NCBI GenBank assembly: GCA_001708385.1
Contig: CP012388.1
Span: forward strand, 3,162,001 to 3,226,000
Length of the DNA stretch: 64,000 bases
Reading direction: 5' to 3'
Source: Flavobacterium psychrophilum
GTDB taxonomy: Bacteria > Bacteroidota > Bacteroidia > Flavobacteriales > Flavobacteriaceae
Below, in pieces: positions 34,872-42,762 of this stretch (positions within the stretch are counted from its first letter, which is position 1; the number at the start of each line of letters is the position of its first letter). A program made the translations under genes and the position numbers. The notes beneath the pieces were generated by a model. That model was given only the letters and a program-made list of their open reading frames with translations. It did not search any database and was not told the origin of the DNA.

Positions 34872-36191
34872 ATGAAAAGGCTCGATTCTATTCCCACAAA
34901 CAAGATTGAAAGGGTAACCAAACTGGTTGCCACCGGGGCGAAGGTAGGGGGGAATTACCTTAAATATTACGGTCAGAAGATGATGAATCCCGAACTGACC
35001 AAAGATACACTGCATAAAGACAATGCAGCCGATATTTACGATGGGCTGAAAGAGCTGAAAGGCAGCGCGCTTAAAGTAGCGCAAATGCTGAGTATGGAAA
35101 AGAACCTGCTGCCACAGTCGTATGTAGAAAAGTTCTCGCTAAGCCAGTTTTCGGTGCCGCCATTATCGGCTCCGTTGGTTATGAAAACGTTTAAAAGCTA
35201 TTTTGGCAAAGAACCACATATGCTTTTTGATGAATTTAGTGCCGACTCTATTAATGCTGCCAGTATTGGGCAGGTGCACCGTGCTAAAAAAGACGGTAAA
35301 AACCTTGCGGTTAAAATTCAGTATCCTGGAGTGAGGGAAAGTATCGGTACCGATATTGCCCTTGTAAAACCAATAGCCATACGTATGTTTAACCTTCAGG
35401 GAGCATCAGACGAATATTTTAAAGAAGTAGAGGACAAGCTTATTGAAGAAACAGATTATACGTTGGAGCTTCAGCAGAGTGAAACCATCCGCAAAGCGTG
35501 TGCGCATATAGAAAATCTGAAATTTCCACAGTATTATCCGGAGCTGTCATGTGAAAAGATCATTACTATGGACTGGATGGAGGGTATCCACCTGTCGGAA
35601 TTCTGTAAAACAGAACAGTCACAGGAAAAACGCAATAAGGTAGGGCAGGCACTATGGGACTTTTATATGTACCAGATACATGAGCTTAAGTACTTCCACG
35701 CCGATCCGCATCCTGGGAACTTCCTTGTGGATACCGAAGGCAACCTTATGGCAATTGATTTTGGCTGTATGAAGAAGATACCGAATGATTTCTATGTACC
35801 GTATTTTGACCTTGCCCGAAAAGAGAACCTGGATAACCCGGTTTTCTTTAACGAGAAGCTCTACGAACTGGAAATACTTAAGGACAACGATTCAGTAAAG
35901 GAAATTGAATTTTTCTCAACGCTGTTTCATGACCTGCTAACCACATTTACAAAACCATTCCAGGAGGATCGTTTTGATTTTTCGGACACCTCTTTCAGTG
36001 ATGCTATTGCACAGCTGAGTGAGAAATTTGCGAATGATAAAACACTCCGCAAAATGAATGGAAACCGTGGTTCTAAACACTTCATCTATGTAAATAGAAC
36101 TTTCTTTGGGTTATACAGCCTGTTGTTTGACTTAAAGGCAGATATCGACTTAAGTACTTATAACAGCTATATTAAAGCAGTAGCAGTATAA
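34872..36191 (+). CDS. AarF/ABC1/UbiB-family atypical kinase
   Basis: This 439-residue protein carries the ABC1 motifs: KVAQ at 68-71 (the family normally has KxGQ), INAASIGQVH with the A-rich loop (128-135), K148 in LAVKIQYPG, HADPHPGNF (N283) and AIDFG (D296). UbiB-type proteins support ubiquinone or menaquinone-type lipid metabolism and often have ATPase rather than protein-kinase activity. No C-terminal membrane helix is seen. The Ala in place of Gly in KxGQ is notable. The ATG at 34872 follows the TetR stop codon by one base. Confidence 0.87.
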   Translation: MKRLDSIPTNKIERVTKLVATGAKVGGNYLKYYGQKMMNPELTKDTLHKDNAADIYDGLKELKGSALKVAQMLSMEKNLLPQSYVEKFSLSQFSVPPLSAPLVMKTFKSYFGKEPHMLFDEFSADSINAASIGQVHRAKKDGKNLAVKIQYPGVRESIGTDIALVKPIAIRMFNLQGASDEYFKEVEDKLIEETDYTLELQQSETIRKACAHIENLKFPQYYPELSCEKIITMDWMEGIHLSEFCKTEQSQEKRNKVGQALWDFYMYQIHELKYFHADPHPGNFLVDTEGNLMAIDFGCMKKIPNDFYVPYFDLARKENLDNPVFFNEKLYELEILKDNDSVKEIEFFSTLFHDLLTTFTKPFQEDRFDFSDTSFSDAIAQLSEKFANDKTLRKMNGNRGSKHFIYVNRTFFGLYSLLFDLKADIDLSTYNSYIKAVAV

Positions 36192-36208
36192 CGTAAGTAT
36201 ATAAAAAG

Positions 36209-36241
36209 AAAATCCCTTCGTTTTTTAAGCAAAGGGATTTT
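36209..36241. terminator. Terminator after the ABC1 kinase gene
   Basis: AAAATCCCTT (36209-36218) pairs with AAGGGATTTT (36232-36241), with a T-run in the loop and after it. It separates convergent genes. Confidence 0.75.
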
Positions 36242-36259
36242 TTATTTAAAGCGGTATTT

Positions 36260-36874
36260 CTAGTTCAAAAAGTCTTTTACCATCCAGTGGTTGGGTCTTT
36301 CTTTTTTTAATGCGGTTGCTATCTGCTGGCGTTCGGTTTCATTTTCAGAAAGCAGGTAGGTGTAAATTTTTGCAGGGATACAATCGGGTTGTACTACAAG
36401 AAGGTTTTTAAACAATGTTTTTGCTTCCTCATTTCTCTCGCCCGACATCAACGCCTCGCCACGGTAAATGGTAATAATTGTTGGCACCTTTTTGTAGATT
36501 TTGGTTGATTCATTTACTAAAACATCAGTGGTCATAAGCTGGAAATCAGGATCCATGGGCTGTTGGTTTTCATCCATTTCGGCAATATATCCCTGATACA
36601 TAAGGAATATCTGCAGGATGTTGCTGTTAGGCGTTTCGGGAGTCTCCATTAATTTGGTTATATCGTCAATGGTTCCCTGTGTTAATTCGCCATCATCTGT
36701 TTTAAGGGCTTCTTTGTAAAAAGATTCCAACAGGTTGTATACTTTTAAGTCTTTACCATTAATAACAGCCGTTTTATTTATCTGCTCAAATTCTTTAGCG
36801 GCCTCGTCAACCAACGGATTCTGGGCAAAAGCCACAGAAGTGACAAACAGGGCTGCCAGCAATAATTTTTTCAT
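36260..36874 (-). CDS. Secreted TPR-like hypothetical protein
   Basis: This 204-residue protein has a signal peptide (MKKLLLAALFVTSVAFAQ). The mature part is alpha-helical, with helical pairs suggestive of degenerate TPR repeats near the end (GERNEEAKTLFKNLLVVQPDC). No known domain is recognised. The ATG at 36874 is chosen to give the signal peptide. It is on the same strand as the flavoprotein gene upstream (51 bp away), but there is no evidence of joint function. Confidence 0.7.
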   Translation of the reverse strand: MKKLLLAALFVTSVAFAQNPLVDEAAKEFEQINKTAVINGKDLKVYNLLESFYKEALKTDDGELTQGTIDDITKLMETPETPNSNILQIFLMYQGYIAEMDENQQPMDPDFQLMTTDVLVNESTKIYKKVPTIITIYRGEALMSGERNEEAKTLFKNLLVVQPDCIPAKIYTYLLSENETERQQIATALKKERPNHWMVKDFLN

Positions 36875-36925
36875 AGTTTTTTTGTTTATAGCTAAGATAA
36901 ACAAATCTGCCAACTTGAAGGGGAT

Positions 36926-37645
36926 CTATTCGAGTCCTTTTTTGCCCGGATGCCAGAATGGTTTGGTTTTTATAAAGCGTGAAGAAATATTGTGCTCATT
37001 TTTAAAGTACTTATGCAGGGCGATGCAAAAGGCAGTTTCGCCCGCAATGTAAATAGCCGTATTACCTTTAGGTAATGTATTCCACATTACTTCTGTTATA
37101 ATATCCTGAACCGGATTTTCGGGGGCTTCAAGAAAACCGAAATTACGCCTTGGCGACAGGTCATCAAAATAATGTGTCTTCTCTGAAGAGTACACAATAC
37201 CCGATGCATTAGCATTTATACCGGTATTGCGGTTAAGTTCGTACAGGTGCGCCAACGACGATATGTCGCCCAAAAATAAGTGATTGTCGGCATCGGGATT
37301 AATAGTGAATTTTCCTTCCGGCCCGCGGAAGTAGATCGTATCGCCACGCTCTAGGTTATGAGCCCATTTAGCGCCCTGTCCGTTAGAGAAGGTGCAAACG
37401 GCAAGGTCGGCCTCTTTTTTAAGCTCATCATAGTGCCATACCGAGTAGGTGCGCACCATATTACTTAACGATGCAGCTTCTTCATAGCCTACGATAACGC
37501 GCAGGTGCTGTCCGGGGATATAATTCTTAAAGCTGTCGCTATTAAGTTTAATGCGAACGTGATATGTAGAATTGGTAATTTGTTCTTTATGTATCACCAC
37601 AGCCGTGTGGCTCATTTTCTGGATGATAGATTGTATAATACTCAT
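36926..37645 (-). CDS. Siderophore-interacting-type FAD-binding reductase
   Basis: This 239-residue protein is of the ferredoxin-reductase superfamily. The FAD-binding barrel is recognised by PGQHLRVIVG and MVRTYSVWH (RxYS), with GPEGKF closing the domain. The second half (about 120-235) is an NAD(P)-binding SIP domain with a short ETAFCIALHKYF end. SIP proteins reduce ferric siderophores in the cytoplasm. No iron-uptake genes lie next to it. An AraC gene lies upstream on the same strand. Confidence 0.83.
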   Translation of the reverse strand: MSIIQSIIQKMSHTAVVIHKEQITNSTYHVRIKLNSDSFKNYIPGQHLRVIVGYEEAASLSNMVRTYSVWHYDELKKEADLAVCTFSNGQGAKWAHNLERGDTIYFRGPEGKFTINPDADNHLFLGDISSLAHLYELNRNTGINANASGIVYSSEKTHYFDDLSPRRNFGFLEAPENPVQDIITEVMWNTLPKGNTAIYIAGETAFCIALHKYFKNEHNISSRFIKTKPFWHPGKKGLE

Positions 37646-37723
37646 TTGATCAGCGTTTTTACTGATGCAAAGTACCCTTAAAACCGCCTGATTTCTATTT
37701 TACAAAACAGCTCAATAATTGGA

Positions 37724-38590
37724 CTATTCGCGGAATTTCCTTCTGAATTCTAACGGAGTCTGTCCGGTAATTTTTTTAAAGAGCCTCGAAAAATAAGCGT
37801 GGTCATCATAACCCAGGGTATAGGCAATTTCTTTGATATCGCTATCAGAGTAATATATCTGTTTTTTGGCTTCGGTAATCATGGCGTCCTGAAGCCAATG
37901 TGTTACAGATAATCCTGTAGCCGTATTAAGGCAATGGTTGAGGTGCGATGTTGTTATGTTGAGCTTTTGGGCATAAAACGACGGAAGATGAAGAAATGAA
38001 TATTGTATAAGCAGTTCCTTAAATTTAGCACTAATGCTGTGAGCCTGGCTTTTCTGCTGCGGTTTTACAGCTCCTCTTTTATGGTAAAGTGAACACGCCT
38101 GGTTTAAAAAGGCGGTTAGCAAGCCATTTAGAATAAAAGATTTATACGGATCATCTGTTGTAAAGGCGCGATGCAGTAGCGCAGCGGTCTCTTCTATGTC
38201 TGCACCATCATTTTCTTCAAATTTCAGGTATTGCTGCTGAGGTGATAGGTTTTCAAACAATTCCCGGCAGTGCGAAGGCATCAGGAAATTTTCTACACTA
38301 ATAAAATAGCCCTTTACATCTTCACTCACTCCTTTCGGTGCATGTACCTGATAGGGCTTTACAGTCATTACCCCTTTAGCCGAAAGGCTAAGCTCCTCCA
38401 TATCGCAATGAAAAGTAACAGAGCCGGTTTCTGCTACAAGAAAAACATAATGGTCATCCATATGCTCCGTTAGTCCATTGGCTAAGTACATTTTTTCACG
38501 TGCAGCATCAAAAGAGATATAATGTACATCTATACCACCAATGGCGCGTGCGTCCTGTTTTTTTAACGGTATGTTTTTTAACATTTTCAT
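37724..38590 (-). CDS. AraC family transcriptional regulator
   Basis: This protein is about 288 residues. Its N-terminal cupin domain includes VTFHCDMEELSLSAKG and VKPYQVHAPKGVSED. Its C-terminal AraC domain (about 190-285) ends DDHAYFSRLFKKITGQTPLEFRRKF. The ATG at 38590 is chosen, as a TTG 51 bases upstream lies near a probable -33 region. The SIP gene follows 78 bp downstream in the same direction and is its likely target. Confidence 0.85.
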   Translation of the reverse strand: MKMLKNIPLKKQDARAIGGIDVHYISFDAAREKMYLANGLTEHMDDHYVFLVAETGSVTFHCDMEELSLSAKGVMTVKPYQVHAPKGVSEDVKGYFISVENFLMPSHCRELFENLSPQQQYLKFEENDGADIEETAALLHRAFTTDDPYKSFILNGLLTAFLNQACSLYHKRGAVKPQQKSQAHSISAKFKELLIQYSFLHLPSFYAQKLNITTSHLNHCLNTATGLSVTHWLQDAMITEAKKQIYYSDSDIKEIAYTLGYDDHAYFSRLFKKITGQTPLEFRRKFRE

Positions 38591-38650
38591 ATAGGGTGGT
38601 AAGTGGCATAAAAGTATGGATTTTTTGAATTGATGCGCCAAACCAAAAAC

Positions 38651-38680
38651 AAAAAGTCCGGACGAATGCCCGGACTTTTT
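38651..38680 (-). terminator. Terminator after the lipoprotein gene at 38699
   Basis: A perfect 11-bp stem (38651-38661 with 38670-38680) and an 8-nt loop are followed by a U-run on the minus strand. Confidence 0.75.
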
Positions 38681-38698
38681 AAATGTATAATGTGTGTC

Positions 38699-39358
38699 TT
38701 ACTGCTTGTAAGGAGCAATGGATTTTGTTACTTTCTCTAACTGTGCTTTCTGTGATTCATCCCCGTAAGAATAAATAAAGCCTAATGCAAAGCCGTCTTT
38801 TACGGTAGCCATATAGGTTTGATATACCGGAATGCCGTTTACATCCATCACTACATTCATAGCATGAAATTCTATTCCGTTAATGTCTCTTTTAGTATAA
38901 GTATCATCAATTTTAGATATTTTCATTGCCGAGCTTGTAAGTAGCTGTTTTGCATTATCTAAATACTGATCGCCAGATTTTATAGCAGGAAATTTTTTAA
39001 GATTTTCAGCCACGAGCATAAAACTTGGGTTGTACTCAACATCAGCTCCAACTTTATGCTGGTAAACGGTAAGCAGGTTAGCGCTGTTGATTTCCGAAGC
39101 CTTAATTTGAGCTTTCATCATTTCATTGTCACCGGCAGCTATCTCCTGTCCTTCTTTCATCATAGCATCGCGTTGCTCCTGATCCTGTACATCCCATCCG
39201 GCGGGAACATCCATTTCGATGTTAAAGAATTTATTGGTGTACTTGTTATTGGCTACGGTACCGTAGTCAAATCCTTCCTGTTCTACAATGGCTTTGTCTT
39301 TACATCCTGTAAGTGCGAATGCTGCTACAAACAGCAATAGTTTGATTGATTGTTTCAT
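38699..39358 (-). CDS. Lipoprotein, hypothetical
   Basis: This 219-residue lipoprotein has lipobox ALTGC (cysteine 19). The mature part starts with a variable linker and then a PsbP/MOG1-like pattern: NKFFNIEMDVPAGWDVQ, a long middle segment and VTKSIAPYKQ at the end. The resemblance to small alpha-beta-alpha fold proteins is weak. It is single, with its own terminator. Function unknown. Confidence 0.7.
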   Translation of the reverse strand: MKQSIKLLLFVAAFALTGCKDKAIVEQEGFDYGTVANNKYTNKFFNIEMDVPAGWDVQDQEQRDAMMKEGQEIAAGDNEMMKAQIKASEINSANLLTVYQHKVGADVEYNPSFMLVAENLKKFPAIKSGDQYLDNAKQLLTSSAMKISKIDDTYTKRDINGIEFHAMNVVMDVNGIPVYQTYMATVKDGFALGFIYSYGDESQKAQLEKVTKSIAPYKQ

Positions 39359-39496
39359 GATTGGTTTTGTTTATCACAAAAATAAAATGATACTATCAAA
39401 AATAAATGTTAACTAGTGTAATTACTTACGAATTAAATGAATACTTATCAACTGCTATCAAAAAGTTAAACGGTCTGTAATCCGCAAAGTTTTTCT

Positions 39497-39504
39497 TATT
39501 TTTG
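39497..39504 (+). promoter_or_regulatory. Promoter -7 box of idi
   Basis: TATTTTTG, a TAnnTTTG match, lies 17 bases before the idi ATG. Confidence 0.45.
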
Positions 39505-39521
39505 GAGGCTATTAGGATGAT

Positions 39522-40049
39522 ATGACAGAAGAAAAAGTAATACTGGTAAACGAGAACGATGAGCAGATAGGGCTTATGCCAAAAATGGAGGCCCATGAAA
39601 AGGCTGTGCTTCATCGTGCTTTCTCGGTTTTTATAATAAATTCAAATAACGAGATCATGCTGCAACAGCGTGCAGCGCAAAAATATCATTCGCCCCTGTT
39701 GTGGACAAACACCACATGCAGCCACCAGCGTGAAGGCGAAAGCAACATTCAGGCGGGTACGCGCAGGCTTAGGGAAGAAATGGGATTTGAAACCGAACTG
39801 AAAGAGCTTTTCTCATTTATTTATAAAGCCCCGTTTGATAACGGGCTTACTGAACATGAGCTAGATCATGTAATGATCGGCTATTATAATGATGCGCCTA
39901 ACATTAACAGGGAAGAAGCAGAAAGCTGGAAATGGATGAGTATTGATGCTGTTAAAGAAGATATGCAAAGCCATCCCGAAGCCTACACCGTATGGTTCAG
40001 GATAATATTTGATGAATTCTACCATTTTTTAGAAGACCATAAACTATAG
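39522..40049 (+). CDS. idi: Isopentenyl-diphosphate delta-isomerase, type 1
   Basis: This 175-residue Nudix-fold enzyme has the catalytic Cys in TNTTCSH (C66), metal-binding H31 and H68, RRLREEMGF and the catalytic glutamate in EHELDHV (E111/E113). It interconverts IPP and DMAPP for quinones, carotenoids and undecaprenyl carriers. Length and motifs match the type 1 family. It is followed after 71 bp by the PTPS-family gene on the same strand; the gap contains a CAACC-rich repetitive stretch. Confidence 0.93.
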   Translation: MTEEKVILVNENDEQIGLMPKMEAHEKAVLHRAFSVFIINSNNEIMLQQRAAQKYHSPLLWTNTTCSHQREGESNIQAGTRRLREEMGFETELKELFSFIYKAPFDNGLTEHELDHVMIGYYNDAPNINREEAESWKWMSIDAVKEDMQSHPEAYTVWFRIIFDEFYHFLEDHKL

Positions 40050-40120
40050 ATTAATAGCTGACGGTTATTAGTTGACGGGATGATCCGGCAACCAGCAACC
40101 GCAATCAATAACCATACAAA

Positions 40121-40531
40121 ATGAGAGTAACCGTAAGCAGGAGCGCCCACTTTAACGCTGCCCACCGCCTTTACCGCAAGGACTGGGCCGATGCGCAGAA
40201 CAATGCTGTTTTCGGCAAATGCAACAATCCTAATTTTCACGGGCATAACTATGAGCTTATAGTTGGTGTTACGGGAGAAATAGATCCGCAGACAGGCTAC
40301 GTTATCGATATTAAAATACTAAAGGATATTATTGCCGATGAGGTAGAAACACCCTTCGATCATAAAAACCTTAACCTTGATGTGCCGGAGTTTGCCGACC
40401 TCAACCCTACTGCCGAAAATATAGCAGTGGTGATATGGAACCGCATAAGAAGGCGTATTGATGCAGCAATGAACCTGGAAGTGGTGTTATATGAAACGCC
40501 ACGCAATTTTGTAACCTATAGAGGAGAATAA
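40121..40531 (+). CDS. 6-pyruvoyl-tetrahydropterin synthase family protein (PTPS type)
   Basis: This 136-residue protein has zinc ligands in SAHFNAAH and HGHNY and a catalytic-type cysteine in CNNPNFHGHNY. This gives a C-x5-HGH spacing as in eukaryotic-type PTPS, not the C-x3-HGH usual for QueD. PFDHKNLN and PTAENIA complete the family signature. The motif favours tetrahydropterin or biopterin synthesis over queuosine, although members can be promiscuous. It is 22 bp before manA on the same strand. Confidence 0.83.
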   Translation: MRVTVSRSAHFNAAHRLYRKDWADAQNNAVFGKCNNPNFHGHNYELIVGVTGEIDPQTGYVIDIKILKDIIADEVETPFDHKNLNLDVPEFADLNPTAENIAVVIWNRIRRRIDAAMNLEVVLYETPRNFVTYRGE

Positions 40532-40553
40532 ATCAACCAAAAAACATAAAACA

Positions 40554-41519
40554 ATGAAATTATATCCACTGGTTTTTGAACCGATCCTGCAGGACAGGAT
40601 TTGGGGAGGCACCAAACTTAAGACAGATCTTGGTAAAACCAACCTGCCTACAGATACTACCGGCGAGAGCTGGGAACTTAGCGACGTTAAAGGCAACGTA
40701 AGCGTTGTGGCTAACGGCGAATACAAAGGGCAGAACCTTACCGAACTGCTTGAAAAATATCCTGCCGAAGTGCTGGGCTACAAAGTGCACGAAAAATTTG
40801 GTAAAGATTTTCCGTTGTTGTTTAAATTTCTTGACGCAAGGGATGATCTTTCAATTCAGGTACACCCGAATGACGAGCTGGCAAAACAACGCCACAATTC
40901 TTTTGGTAAAACCGAAATGTGGTATGTTATGCAGGCCGATGAGGGTGCGCGTATTATTGTAGGCTTTAAACATAAATCGAGCCCGGAGGAATATCTTGAA
41001 AACCTGGAAAAGAAAAGCCTTATCAATATACTGAATGAAGTTCCCGTTAAAAAAGGCGATGTGTTTTTCTTAGAAACAGGAACTATCCATGCTATTGGCG
41101 CAGGTATTGTTATTGCAGAGATCCAGCAGACTTCTGACATTACCTACAGGATATACGACTGGGACAGGGTAGATGCAGAAGGCAAATCGCGTGAGCTGCA
41201 TGTAGAACAGGCACTTGATGCTATGAACTATAATACTACCGATACGCAGAAACATTACACTACGGTTGAAAATAAATCGAACGTAATGGTAGACTGCCCT
41301 TATTTTACCACAAGCTACCTGCCGTTAAACGGTACAGCTGCTGTTAGTAAAGAAGGAAGCAGTTTTACGGTTTATATATGCACAGAAGGCGAATTTGCCA
41401 TTGAAGCTGATGGAGAAAAGCACAATTTTAAGAAGGGTGATACCGTGCTTATACCGGCTTCGTTAAAGGTTTACCTGCTTGCAGGAGAAGCTACTTTGTT
41501 AGAAATAGGCATTTCTTAA
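40554..41519 (+). CDS. manA: Mannose-6-phosphate isomerase, class I
   Basis: This 321-residue cupin-type metalloenzyme has the zinc-binding stretch LSIQVHPND, KTEMWYVM and the active-site region ETGTIHAIGAGIVIAEIQQTSD, with its core GTIHAIGAG. It interconverts mannose-6-phosphate and fructose-6-phosphate and so can feed GDP-mannose for the polysaccharides made by the first region. It is shorter than E. coli ManA, as is usual in the Bacteroidota and Firmicutes form. Confidence 0.9.
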   Translation: MKLYPLVFEPILQDRIWGGTKLKTDLGKTNLPTDTTGESWELSDVKGNVSVVANGEYKGQNLTELLEKYPAEVLGYKVHEKFGKDFPLLFKFLDARDDLSIQVHPNDELAKQRHNSFGKTEMWYVMQADEGARIIVGFKHKSSPEEYLENLEKKSLINILNEVPVKKGDVFFLETGTIHAIGAGIVIAEIQQTSDITYRIYDWDRVDAEGKSRELHVEQALDAMNYNTTDTQKHYTTVENKSNVMVDCPYFTTSYLPLNGTAAVSKEGSSFTVYICTEGEFAIEADGEKHNFKKGDTVLIPASLKVYLLAGEATLLEIGIS

Positions 41520-41541
41520 CAAAACAATCAAAGAATAGTTG

Positions 41542-41549
41542 TAATTTTG
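41542..41549 (+). promoter_or_regulatory. Promoter -7 box before the small protein at 41575
   Basis: TAATTTTG lies 25 bases before the ATG and matches TAnnTTTG. Confidence 0.45.
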
Positions 41550-41574
41550 TACCGAATTTAAAATAAAAATAGAG

Positions 41575-41841
41575 ATGGCAAGCGTTAAAAACTTAAAGAA
41601 AGACATCAATTTCGTATTAGGAGATATTATTGAAGCAGTTTACCTTTGGGAACTAACTTCAGGTGGTCAACCAACAGAAAAATCAGAAGCGCTTATAGAT
41701 GAGGCTATTGTTACTTTTGACAGCCTTATTACTAAATTAAATGCTAAAAAAGTAGAAGATAAAAAAGCACACTTCAAAGCTATCAACCAACAGCTTGAAG
41801 AATCTGCTACACAATTAGTTGAGAAAATCAACGCGCTGTAA
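41575..41841 (+). CDS. Small conserved helical protein, hypothetical
   Basis: This 88-residue protein starts MASVKNLKKDINFVLGDIIEAV. It is fully helical with a probable coiled-coil C-terminal half (INQQLEESATQLVEKI), and it has no signal peptide. It is well expressed-looking (own promoter, Lys/Glu rich) and of a type conserved across flavobacteria with no known function. It stands between manA and the first tRNA-Thr. Confidence 0.7.
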   Translation: MASVKNLKKDINFVLGDIIEAVYLWELTSGGQPTEKSEALIDEAIVTFDSLITKLNAKKVEDKKAHFKAINQQLEESATQLVEKINAL

Positions 41842-41874
41842 GCAGAAAAAATCAATAAAAAGGGCAGATAAATA

Positions 41875-41906
41875 TTTGCAAAATTAAAATGCACAATATA
41901 TATTTG
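41875..41906 (+). promoter_or_regulatory. Promoter of tRNA-Thr copy 1
   Basis: TTTG (41875-41878), a 20-base spacer and TATATTTG (41899-41906) form a full Bacteroidota promoter, 15 bases before the tRNA. Confidence 0.75.
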
Positions 41907-41921
41907 CACCCGTATTGAGAC

Positions 41922-41995
41922 GCCGGTGTAGCTCAGCTGGCTAGAGCAGCTGATTTGTAATCAGCAGGTCGTGGGTTCGAGTCCCTCTATCGGCT
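41922..41995 (+). tRNA. tRNA-Thr (anticodon TGT), copy 1
   Basis: This is a 74-nt cloverleaf. The acceptor stem GCCGGTG pairs with TATCGGC, the D-arm is AGCTCAGCTGGCTAGAGC, the anticodon stem GCTGA/TCAGC encloses TTTGTAA with anticodon TGT, and the T-arm is GTGGGTTCGAGTCCCTC. The CCA end is not encoded. It is identical to copy 2 at 42203. Confidence 0.96.
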
Positions 41996-42002
41996 CAATA
42001 AG

Positions 42003-42030
42003 AAAACCGCTTAAGTAATTAAGCGGTTTT
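42003..42030 (+). terminator. tRNA-Thr terminator, copy 1 of the dispersed terminator
   Basis: AAAACCGCTTAA (42003-42014), loop GTAA and TTAAGCGGTTTT (42019-42030) form a perfect 12-bp stem, followed by T and GCGTTTTAC. Near-identical copies are at 42283, 44018 and 44681. Confidence 0.85.
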
Positions 42031-42156
42031 TGCGTTTTACACGGTCTGTACAAAGTTTTATCATCTGTGTATTCGATACATTTTACTGTTTATTAAATGG
42101 TTATGTTTCGATGTTGAAATTAATCTAAAAAAAGTGCCTGATTTTATTGCCGACCC

Positions 42157-42187
42157 TTTGGAAAATAAAAAAATCAGTATATATTTG
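42157..42187 (+). promoter_or_regulatory. Promoter of tRNA-Thr copy 2
   Basis: TTTG (42157-42160), a 19-base spacer and TATATTTG (42180-42187) form a full promoter. The 3' half of this region is duplicated from copy 1, including the bases from the -7 box to the tRNA start with one change. Confidence 0.75.
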
Positions 42188-42202
42188 CACCCGTATTGAG
42201 AT

Positions 42203-42276
42203 GCCGGTGTAGCTCAGCTGGCTAGAGCAGCTGATTTGTAATCAGCAGGTCGTGGGTTCGAGTCCCTCTATCGGCT
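42203..42276 (+). tRNA. tRNA-Thr (anticodon TGT), copy 2
   Basis: All 74 bases are identical to copy 1, 281 bp upstream. The leader and terminator are also nearly identical, so this is a recent tandem duplication or is kept identical by gene conversion. Confidence 0.96.
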
Positions 42277-42282
42277 CAATAA

Positions 42283-42310
42283 AAAACCGCTTAAGTAATT
42301 AAGCGGTTTT
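42283..42310. terminator. Dispersed terminator, copy 2
   Basis: It has the same 12-bp arms and GTAA loop as copy 1 (42283-42294, 42299-42310). It ends tRNA copy 2 on the plus strand and the lipoprotein gene at 42324 on the minus strand. Confidence 0.85.
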
Positions 42311-42323
42311 TGTGTTTTATATA

Positions 42324-42728
42324 CTATTCCTTTTTTAAGTAATCTTTAAACGAAGTACCGTCTTTATTAACCTGTGTGCGTTTTAAAACATTGTTGTCAA
42401 TATAAAACACATCGGGTTCTGTGCCACATATAGTGCCCTTTCTATACTTGGGATCGTAATTGAGACTGTCAACTATAAAGCGTATATCTTCGCAATACAG
42501 ATATAAAGAGTCGTTAGAGATGCTCCAGTGTCCTTTTGTTATTTGAGCGCAATCCTGACGTGTAAATGATTTATCGTTATTTAAATTTAAAGTGCTTCCT
42601 GTAGCGTAATTGCTAAATAATATATCAACAGCGCTTGTTGTAGATTTAAAATAACCTATAATCTCTGTTTTTTTTGAAGAACATGAAAGAGCTATGGTTA
42701 ACAATGTAATTATAATGTATTTCTTCAT
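42324..42728 (-). CDS. Small lipoprotein, hypothetical
   Basis: This 134-residue lipoprotein has lipobox ALSC (cysteine 16, MKKYIIITLLTIALSC). The mature part has the short beta-barrel pattern LNLNNDKSFTRQDCAQITKGHWSISNDSLYLYC (seen as KGHWSISNDSLYLYC), as in lipocalin-like or NlpE-like small proteins. No family is recognised with confidence. It follows the frameshifted lipoprotein gene on the same strand after 34 bp and ends next to a tRNA-type terminator. Confidence 0.68.
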   Translation of the reverse strand: MKKYIIITLLTIALSCSSKKTEIIGYFKSTTSAVDILFSNYATGSTLNLNNDKSFTRQDCAQITKGHWSISNDSLYLYCEDIRFIVDSLNYDPKYRKGTICGTEPDVFYIDNNVLKRTQVNKDGTSFKDYLKKE

Positions 42729-42762
42729 TAGATAATTGTGAAAACTGTAGTAAAGACTTATA

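Noticed and set aside
41922..42276. The duplicated tRNA-Thr as an attachment site pair of an integrated element
   Set aside because: Only about 200 bp without genes lie between the copies, no integrase is present, and the whole unit with promoter is duplicated rather than just the 3' end of the tRNA.
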